Of a stretch of DNA of 64,000 nt, positions 58,987-64,000 are shown one piece after another. Source of the stretch: JBEVJK01 sp963791325. GTDB taxonomy: Bacteria > Pseudomonadota > Alphaproteobacteria > Rhizobiales > Rhizobiaceae. The notes under the pieces are model-generated. The model was not told where the DNA came from. It saw nothing but the letters and a program-made list of their open reading frames with translations, and did not search any database. How positions within the stretch are numbered: the stretch's first letter is position 1; every line of letters starts with the position of its first letter. Location: contig CAWBRU010000010.1 of NCBI GenBank assembly GCA_963791325.1, forward strand, positions 78,793 through 142,792. Reading direction: 5' to 3'. A program made the position numbers and the translations under genes.

Positions 58987-59550
58987 GTGAAGCGCACTGA
59001 GGCGGCCGAGCCCGTCAAGAAGCCGAAGAAGAGCATCGTCAACGTGCTGCCTTTGGCACTTGTGCGGGCCCGGGAAAGCGTGATGCTGCCGTTCCGCAGC
59101 CTGCTGCGCCGCTATGACCTCACCGAGCCGCAATTCCGGGTGCTGCGCACCGTGGCCGAGCTTGCCGACATCGAGCTGACCGAACTCTCCCGCGTCACGG
59201 CCCTGCTGATGCCGTCGCTGTCGCGCATCGTGCGAGAGCTCGAGACGCGCGGCTATATCGCCAAGCGCTCCGACCCGGCCGACATGCGCCGCACTTTGGT
59301 GCGCCTCACCGATCGCGGCCACCGCCTGGTCGCGCGGGTGCTGCCCGACTGCGAGACCGTCTACGTCGCCATCAAGAAGTCGATGAGCGTCGAGAAGCTC
59401 AAGCTGCTGCAGTCCTTGCTGCTGGAGTTGGAGACTAAGATGGCCTATCTCGAATTCGAGTTTCCCGATCCTTCGGCAGAAAGTGCCGACGTGATCCCGA
59501 TCACGCCGGCCAAGCAGCGCGGCCGGCCGCCCAAGCGCCACGACGGCTAG
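58987..59550 (+). CDS. MarR-family transcriptional regulator
   Basis: A 187-residue regulator with the MarR winged helix: LRRYDLTEPQFRVLRTVAEL, IELTELSRVTALLMPSLSRI (recognition helix) and KRSDPADMRRTLVRLTDRGH (wing). It resembles HpaR, the repressor of homoprotocatechuate degradation, but no such genes are near. The C-terminus is basic, with RGRPPKRH. The start is unclear: GTG 58987 or GTG 58978, both with weak signals. Its stop is inside the ribosome-binding site of the following flavoprotein gene, so the two are probably co-expressed. Confidence 0.85.
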   Translation: MKRTEAAEPVKKPKKSIVNVLPLALVRARESVMLPFRSLLRRYDLTEPQFRVLRTVAELADIELTELSRVTALLMPSLSRIVRELETRGYIAKRSDPADMRRTLVRLTDRGHRLVARVLPDCETVYVAIKKSMSVEKLKLLQSLLLELETKMAYLEFEFPDPSAESADVIPITPAKQRGRPPKRHDG

Positions 59551-59559
59551 GAGGCCCGG

Positions 59560-60783
59560 TTGACCGGCGCGCCGGAGAACATCGTCATCATCGGCAGCGG
59601 TCATGCCGCCATCGAGCTGGCCGCGGCGCTGCGCCAGCACGGCCATGCGGGCGCCGTGACCGTGATCGGCAGGGAGCCTGACCTGCCCTATCAGCGGCCG
59701 CCGCTCTCCAAGGAGTTCCTCAAGAGCAGCGCGGATACCGGCCTGCCGCTCAAGGGCGAGGCGTTCTTTCCGGCACAGCGCATCGAGCTCCTGCTCGGCG
59801 CCGGCGCCGAGGCCATCGACCGCGCCCAGCGCCGGGTGAGGTTGGCCGACGGCCGCGTCCTGGCCTACGACCACCTGGCGCTGGCCACCGGCGCCCGCAA
59901 CCGGGTGCCGCCGGTTCCCGGCCTCGACGCGGACCGGGCGCTGGCGCTGCGCACATTGAGCGATGCGCGCGCCCTGCATACCCGGCTTCCCGAGCTCGGC
60001 AAGGTCGCCGTGATCGGCGGCGGCTTCATCGGCCTGGAAGTCGCCGCGCTGCTGCGGGGCCGCGGCGTCGCGGTCGACGTCATCGAGGCGACGCCGGTGC
60101 TCATGGGCCGGGTGCTGTCGCGGCCGATGTCGGCCTGGTTCCGCGCCTTCCACGACCGCCTGGGCACCCGTTTGCACCTCGAGACCCTGGTCGAGCGGGT
60201 CGAGCATCGCCAACGCAGCGCCCGGCTGCATCTGTCGAGCGGCGAGGTCCTCGACGCCGACGCCATGCTGGTCGCGGCCGGCATCGTGCCCAATGTCGAA
60301 CTGGCCGCGGCCGCCGGCCTGGCGGTGGCCGACGGGATCGTCGTCGACGAGCGGCTGAGCACCGCCGATCCGGCCGTTTCGGCGCTCGGCGACTGCGCCG
60401 CCTATCCGAACGCCTTTTGCGGTCGCGTAACCCGCCTGGAATTGGTGCAGAATGCCGTCGACCAGGCGCGCACGCTGGCGCTCAGGCTGGCGGGCGGCGG
60501 CGATGAGCCCTATCGCGGCCTGCCGTGGTTCTGGTCGAACCAAGCGACCGCACGGCTGCAGATCGCCGGATTGGGCGAGGGCCACGACGAGACCGTGCTG
60601 CGCGGCGACCCCGAAAGCGGCAAGTTCTCGATCTTCCTCTACCGCGGCGGCCGGCTTGTCGCCGTCGAAAGCGTCAATTCCCCCGCCGACCATATGGCCT
60701 CCAGGCGCCTGATCGCCGCCGCGGCTTCCGTTCCTCCGGAGATCGCGCGCGACCTGACGGTGCATCTCAAGGAGCTGCTTTAA
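59560..60783 (+). CDS. Ferredoxin/rubredoxin-reductase-like FAD oxidoreductase
   Basis: A 407-residue NAD(P)H-dependent flavoprotein. The FAD motif is IVIIGSGHAAIELAAALRQH, followed by LPYQRPPLSKEFLK. The NADH motif is VAVIGGGFIGLEVAALLRGR and the second FAD motif ALGDCAAYPNAF, with a C-terminal reductase domain after about residue 320. Relatives feed electrons to ferredoxins of P450 or Rieske oxygenases, such as BphA4 or PdR. No oxygenase or ferredoxin is adjacent. The TTG start has a full TAGGAGG just before it. Confidence 0.93.
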   Translation: MTGAPENIVIIGSGHAAIELAAALRQHGHAGAVTVIGREPDLPYQRPPLSKEFLKSSADTGLPLKGEAFFPAQRIELLLGAGAEAIDRAQRRVRLADGRVLAYDHLALATGARNRVPPVPGLDADRALALRTLSDARALHTRLPELGKVAVIGGGFIGLEVAALLRGRGVAVDVIEATPVLMGRVLSRPMSAWFRAFHDRLGTRLHLETLVERVEHRQRSARLHLSSGEVLDADAMLVAAGIVPNVELAAAAGLAVADGIVVDERLSTADPAVSALGDCAAYPNAFCGRVTRLELVQNAVDQARTLALRLAGGGDEPYRGLPWFWSNQATARLQIAGLGEGHDETVLRGDPESGKFSIFLYRGGRLVAVESVNSPADHMASRRLIAAAASVPPEIARDLTVHLKELL

Positions 60784-61563
60784 CTAGGACGAGGCGCGCA
60801 GGTCGGTCAGATAGCTGTTGGCCGCTGCCGATGCCGCGTAGGCGGCCGGGTCGAGATCGGCGAACAGCAACAGAGCTTTGTCGGCCTCGGCGGCCGCCAG
60901 CAGCCGTCCATCCGGCGACGCGACGCCCGACAGGCCGGCATAGGCGAACAACGGGTCGGCGCCGCAATGATTGACATAGGCGACGAAGACCTGGTTCTCG
61001 AAGGCGCGCACCGGCACCATCTGTCGGGCGATGAAGGCGGCATAGTCGCCGGCCGGCAGGGCAGTGGGTACCAGCACCGCCTGGGCGCCGGCCAGCGCCA
61101 GCCGGCGCATGTTTTCGGGAAATTCGACGTCGTAGCAGATCAGAATGCCGAGCTTGACCCCGCGGAAATCGAGCGTCACGGCCGCCGGCGGCGCGGCGGC
61201 GAACAGCTCCCGCTCATAGGCTCCGTAGAGATGCGATTTGCGGTAGACGTGGCGCGCACCTCCCGGCGCCACGAACAGCGCGCTGTTGAAGACGGCATCG
61301 CCGTCGCGTTCGGCAAATCCCGCGATGATCGCCATGCCCGTGGCTTCGGCGAGCCCGGCCAGGCGCTTCGCGGCCGGTCCATCGGCGGCTTCGGCGAGGG
61401 CCGTCATCGCCGGCCCGGCGCCATAGCCGGGCAAGGCCAGTTCGGGCGTGACCAGAAGTTCGGCGCCATGAGCAGCGGCGCGTTCTGCCGCTGCGATGAT
61501 GCGCGCCAGATTGGCGGCCGGATCGCCTGCCGTGGCGCTCATCTGCAAGGCGGCGATCCGCAT
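60784..61563 (-). CDS. Carbon-nitrogen hydrolase (nitrilase superfamily amidase)
   Basis: A 259-residue nitrilase-fold amidase. The catalytic triad is visible as Glu in ELLVTPELALPGYG, Lys in HVYRKSHLYGAYERELF and Cys in GILICYDVEFPE. Relatives hydrolyse omega-amides, N-carbamoyl amines or short aliphatic amides. It is the last gene of a polyamine-type ABC transporter operon, its ATG overlapping the permease stop, so the imported compound or a product of it is its probable substrate. The exact amide cannot be named. Confidence 0.92.
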   Translation of the reverse strand: MRIAALQMSATAGDPAANLARIIAAAERAAAHGAELLVTPELALPGYGAGPAMTALAEAADGPAAKRLAGLAEATGMAIIAGFAERDGDAVFNSALFVAPGGARHVYRKSHLYGAYERELFAAAPPAAVTLDFRGVKLGILICYDVEFPENMRRLALAGAQAVLVPTALPAGDYAAFIARQMVPVRAFENQVFVAYVNHCGADPLFAYAGLSGVASPDGRLLAAAEADKALLLFADLDPAAYAASAAANSYLTDLRASS

Positions 61564-62366
61564 CAGCCCGGCTCCGAGGACAGCGCTCCAAGCAGCCGGC
61601 GGATGTCGCCGAAGCGCCCGATGGCGCCGAACACCAGCGCCGAGATGGCGACGAAGAAGATCGTCACTGCGGCCATGGTCGGGGTATAGCCGTAGCGCAG
61701 CGCATTGAAGATCTTGATCGGCACGGTCTCGGTGGTGAAGCCGATCGTCATATAGGCGATAATGTACTCGTTGAGCGACAGCACGAAGGCGAAGGCGTAG
61801 CCGGAGACCAGATAGGGCGCGATCAGCGGCAGAACGACGGTGGTGAGTACGGTGCGGTCGTCGGCACCCATGGTCGCCGCCGCCTCCACCAGCGCCCGGT
61901 CGATCGAGGCAAAGCCGAGCGACAGGGTCACCAAAGGCAGCGTGACGAAGAAGATCGCGTGGCTGATGGCGGCCGTCCACACCTGGCCATAGGCACCGAC
62001 TGCAGCCCAGAAGCTCAGGAAGCCGAGCGCGGTGATCACCGGCGGCAGGATGAACGGCGCCAGGCCGAGCAGTTGGAAGATCCGCGCCCAGGGAGCGATC
62101 CGCCGCCACAGGAACCACGACAGCGGCAATGCGATCGCCACGGCGATCGCCGCGGCTGAGAGCGCCAGGCCAAGCGAAGTCAGCAAGGCGCTGCGCCACT
62201 CCGGGTCGGTGAAGATCTGCCGATACCAGCCGAGCGAAAAGCCCTTCGGCGGAAAGGCGAGATCCTGCTTGACGTTGACCGACACCCCGGCGACGACGAT
62301 CAGCGGCAGCAGCAAAAAAAGACCGACGGCCAGGAAGAACAGCCGGCGAAGGATCGATAGAATCAT
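61563..62366 (-). CDS. Polyamine-type ABC transporter permease (PotC-like)
   Basis: A 267-residue permease with six helices, starting SILRRLFFLAVGLFLLLPLI. The EAA cytoplasmic loop is ALVEAAATMGADDRTVLTTV, which contacts the ATPase. YAFAFVLSLNEYIIAYM is the PotC-type segment. It overlaps its neighbours at both ends (ATGA each side), so ATPase, two permeases and amidase are one translational chain. A polyamine, opine or amino-alcohol is the usual substrate class. Confidence 0.93.
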   Translation of the reverse strand: MILSILRRLFFLAVGLFLLLPLIVVAGVSVNVKQDLAFPPKGFSLGWYRQIFTDPEWRSALLTSLGLALSAAAIAVAIALPLSWFLWRRIAPWARIFQLLGLAPFILPPVITALGFLSFWAAVGAYGQVWTAAISHAIFFVTLPLVTLSLGFASIDRALVEAAATMGADDRTVLTTVVLPLIAPYLVSGYAFAFVLSLNEYIIAYMTIGFTTETVPIKIFNALRYGYTPTMAAVTIFFVAISALVFGAIGRFGDIRRLLGALSSEPG

Positions 62367-63217
62367 GCCGCGTGCTCCCGCCGGCCGACCAGCAGGGTGA
62401 GCCCCACCAAGGCCAGCGAAATCAGCACCAGAAATACCGCCATCGCCGCCGCGAACGGCATGTTGGACTGGTAGATCGCCTGATCGGTGATCAGCACCGA
62501 CAGCGTCCAGTGCTGCGGCCGGCCGAGGATCTGCGGCAACAGATAGGAGCCGAGCGCGAACACGAACACCATGATCAGCGTCGCCACGATGGTGTTGCGC
62601 AGGGCCGGCACCACGACATTGAGGAAGGCGCGCACCGGCGAGGCGCCGAGCGTGCGGGCCGCCTCGAGCAAGGTCGGTTCGAACCTGACCAGCGCCGGAT
62701 AGAGGACCAGCACCGTGTAGGGCAGTGCCTGGTAGACCATGCCGGTCAGCACCGCGCCGAACCCCGGCAGCAGCGCCTGCGGCTCGGCCATCAGCCCGGC
62801 CGCAACCAGCAGGTTGGTGAGGCCGGCGGTGCGCGACAAGAGTGTCGACCAGGCAAAGCCGATGATCACCTCGGACAGCGACAGGACCGACAGCAGGCCG
62901 ACCAGCCACACCGTCTGCACGCGTCGCGACTGGCGGGTGAGCAGATAGGTGAAGGGAAAAGCGATGACGACGCAGCAAAGCGCCACCAGCACGGCCAGAA
63001 CCAGCGAGAAACCCAGCACCCCGCCGAAGAAGCCGGTAAGAAAGCGGGCGTAGTTGTCGAACACGAAGTCGGGCGTATAGAAGGCCGATGGATCGCGGCG
63101 GAAGAAGCTGACGGCGATCATCGTCGAGAACGGCACGACGAAAAAGATGATCAGCATCGCCGCCGGAAAGACGAGCGGCGCATAGTCGGCGATGCCCTCA
63201 GGCGGAGATCGTCTCAC
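62363..63217 (-). CDS. Polyamine-type ABC transporter permease (PotB-like)
   Basis: A 284-residue permease with six helices, beginning ADYAPLVFPAAMLIIFFVVP. A periplasmic loop carries the RRDPSAFYTPDFVFDNYARF segment typical of PotB relatives. The EAA loop is TLLEAARTLGASPVRAFLNV. The GTG start at 63217 overlaps the ATPase stop by four bases (GTGA). In this transporter class the binding protein often precedes the ATPase; that gene would lie beyond the window. Confidence 0.93.
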   Translation of the reverse strand: MRRSPPEGIADYAPLVFPAAMLIIFFVVPFSTMIAVSFFRRDPSAFYTPDFVFDNYARFLTGFFGGVLGFSLVLAVLVALCCVVIAFPFTYLLTRQSRRVQTVWLVGLLSVLSLSEVIIGFAWSTLLSRTAGLTNLLVAAGLMAEPQALLPGFGAVLTGMVYQALPYTVLVLYPALVRFEPTLLEAARTLGASPVRAFLNVVVPALRNTIVATLIMVFVFALGSYLLPQILGRPQHWTLSVLITDQAIYQSNMPFAAAMAVFLVLISLALVGLTLLVGRREHAA

Positions 63218-64000
63218 GGCCCGACCACCACACATCGTTCCGGCGGCAGAACGATCCCGACGCGATCGCCTTCGGCGACATCGGGGCGCTCGCGCGGCGT
63301 GGCCACCGCCGTCAACGCGGTGCCGTCAGCGTCGAGAAAGGTCTCGATCGTGCCGCCGAGATCGCGCACGAACGTCACGGTGGCGGTAATCTCCGCAGCT
63401 CCGGCGGTAACCAGATGCACGTCCTCCGGGCGGATCGAGACCTGCGCCTCACGGCTGCCGGTGGGCAGCGCCAGACCCGGCATGGGCGCGCCAAGCACAC
63501 TGATTTGGCCGCGGCCGTCGACAGACAGCGGCAGGAGATTGGTCGAGCCGATGAAGTCGGCAACGAAAGCGTCCGCCGGCTTGCGGTAGATGTCGACCGG
63601 CGCGGCGGCCTGCCTGATTCGGCCCTGGCCCATGACCACCACCAGGTCGGCCATGGTCATCGCCTCACGCTGATCGTGGGTAACGACGATGGTGGTGATG
63701 CCGAGTTTCTGCTGCAGTTGCCGCAACTCGACCTGCATCGCCTCCCTCAGCTTGGCGTCAAGCGCCGAAAGCGGCTCGTCGAGCAGGAACAGCTTTGGCG
63801 AGATGGTCAGCGCCCGGGCGATCGCGACGCGTTGGCGCTGGCCGCCCGACAATTGCGACACCGGCCGGTCGGCGAAGCCCGGCAGGTGCACCAGCTGAAG
63901 CAATTCCTCGGTGCGCCGGCGCTGCGCCTCCCGCGCGGCGCCGCGGATGCGCAGCGGGTAGGCGATGTTGTCGCCCACGCTGAGATGCGGAAACAGAGCC
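63214..64000 (-). CDS. Polyamine-type ABC transporter ATPase (PotA-like), N-terminus cut by window edge
   Basis: The visible part begins just after the Walker A and Q-loop region at ALFPHLSVGDNIAYPLRIRG. It has the signature LSGGQRQRVAIARAL, Walker B KLFLLDEPLSALDAKLREAM and the H-loop IVVTHDQREAMTMADLVVVM. The TOBE domain (ADFIGSTNLLPL, SIRPEDVHLV) closes the protein. About 262 codons are seen; roughly the first 80-90 residues lie outside. It leads the permease-permease-amidase chain. Confidence 0.95.
   Translation of the reverse strand, partial: ALFPHLSVGDNIAYPLRIRGAAREAQRRRTEELLQLVHLPGFADRPVSQLSGGQRQRVAIARALTISPKLFLLDEPLSALDAKLREAMQVELRQLQQKLGITTIVVTHDQREAMTMADLVVVMGQGRIRQAAAPVDIYRKPADAFVADFIGSTNLLPLSVDGRGQISVLGAPMPGLALPTGSREAQVSIRPEDVHLVTAGAAEITATVTFVRDLGGTIETFLDADGTALTAVATPRERPDVAEGDRVGIVLPPERCVVVGP

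Noticed and set aside
58402..60765. A 787-residue minus-strand protein ending in Fur
   Set aside because: Only the last 144 codons are Fur. The rest is antisense to the MarR and flavoprotein genes.
1..64000. CRISPR arrays, rRNA genes, insertion sequences
   Set aside because: No regularly spaced repeats, rRNA sequence or transposase genes were recognised anywhere in the window.

Overview
The window is a strongly GC-rich chromosomal segment of an alphaproteobacterium, most likely a member of the Hyphomicrobiales (Rhizobiales). The main reason is gene order at the left end. hemJ-hemE face left and a PEP synthase/PPDK regulator-maf-aroE-coaE-dnaQ-secB set faces right, which is the arrangement known around the chromosomal origin in Caulobacter and several rhizobia. 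The Tim44-like protein, the DUF1402 protein, the FrcK-like kinase, the MocA/IolE-type sugar genes, the NodFE-like pair and short intergenic palindromes of a Rhizobiales type agree with this.

Layout. 0-1.4 kb: last haem genes. 1.4-1.8 kb: a 403-bp hemE/regulator gap, the candidate oriC. 1.8-9.6 kb: housekeeping genes (maf, aroE, coaE, dnaQ, secB, fxsA, Tim44-like, mltA, Smr, XRE). 9.6-19 kb: DUF1402, hslU, hemW-rdgB-VOC-rph, hrcA-grpE, a UPF0126 protein and a ribokinase-family kinase. 19-27 kb: a badly frameshifted KefB-type antiporter, an SDR, PBP1A, a lipoprotein, an RNase D-like exonuclease and an M20 peptidase. 27.0-27.15 kb: a convincing small RNA with C/U-rich loops and a perfect intrinsic terminator. 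27.3-31 kb: polA and a GST. 31.1-32.6 kb: a NodF/NodE-like acyl carrier protein and ketosynthase pair. 32.7-38.9 kb: a complete urease operon (ureD A B C E F G) with two small exported-protein genes on the opposite strand between ureB and ureC.

39-51.4 kb is a large sugar-catabolic module. It holds a CUT1 ABC transporter, two pairs of a TIM-barrel isomerase/epimerase-type enzyme and a Gfo/Idh/MocA oxidoreductase, a GH43 glycosidase and an aldo/keto reductase, all on one strand. A divergent LacI-family repressor gene flanks it, with two operator-like palindromes 33 bp apart in the shared promoter. The enzyme set suggests uptake of a xylose- or arabinose-containing glycoside and cleavage by hydrolysis and/or 3-keto-sugar chemistry. 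gnd and a FrcK-like sugar/nucleoside kinase follow.

53.7-58.3 kb: a D,D-carboxypeptidase and tRNA-Arg(CCG), then a poorly conserved islet (VCBS-repeat adhesin remnant, thermonuclease, AraC-type gene lacking its DNA-binding domain). 58.4-64 kb: fur, a MarR regulator, a ferredoxin-reductase-like flavoprotein, and a tightly coupled polyamine-type ABC transporter (ATPase-permease-permease) ending in a carbon-nitrogen hydrolase. Both window edges cut genes (hemJ on the left, the ABC ATPase on the right).

A striking technical feature is the number of single-nucleotide frameshifts in otherwise well-conserved genes: aroE, DUF1402, nine in the antiporter, ureG, and most genes from 41 to 47.7 kb. Nearly all are repaired by removing or adding one base, which points to residual sequencing errors more than to gene decay. 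They are listed so they can be checked.
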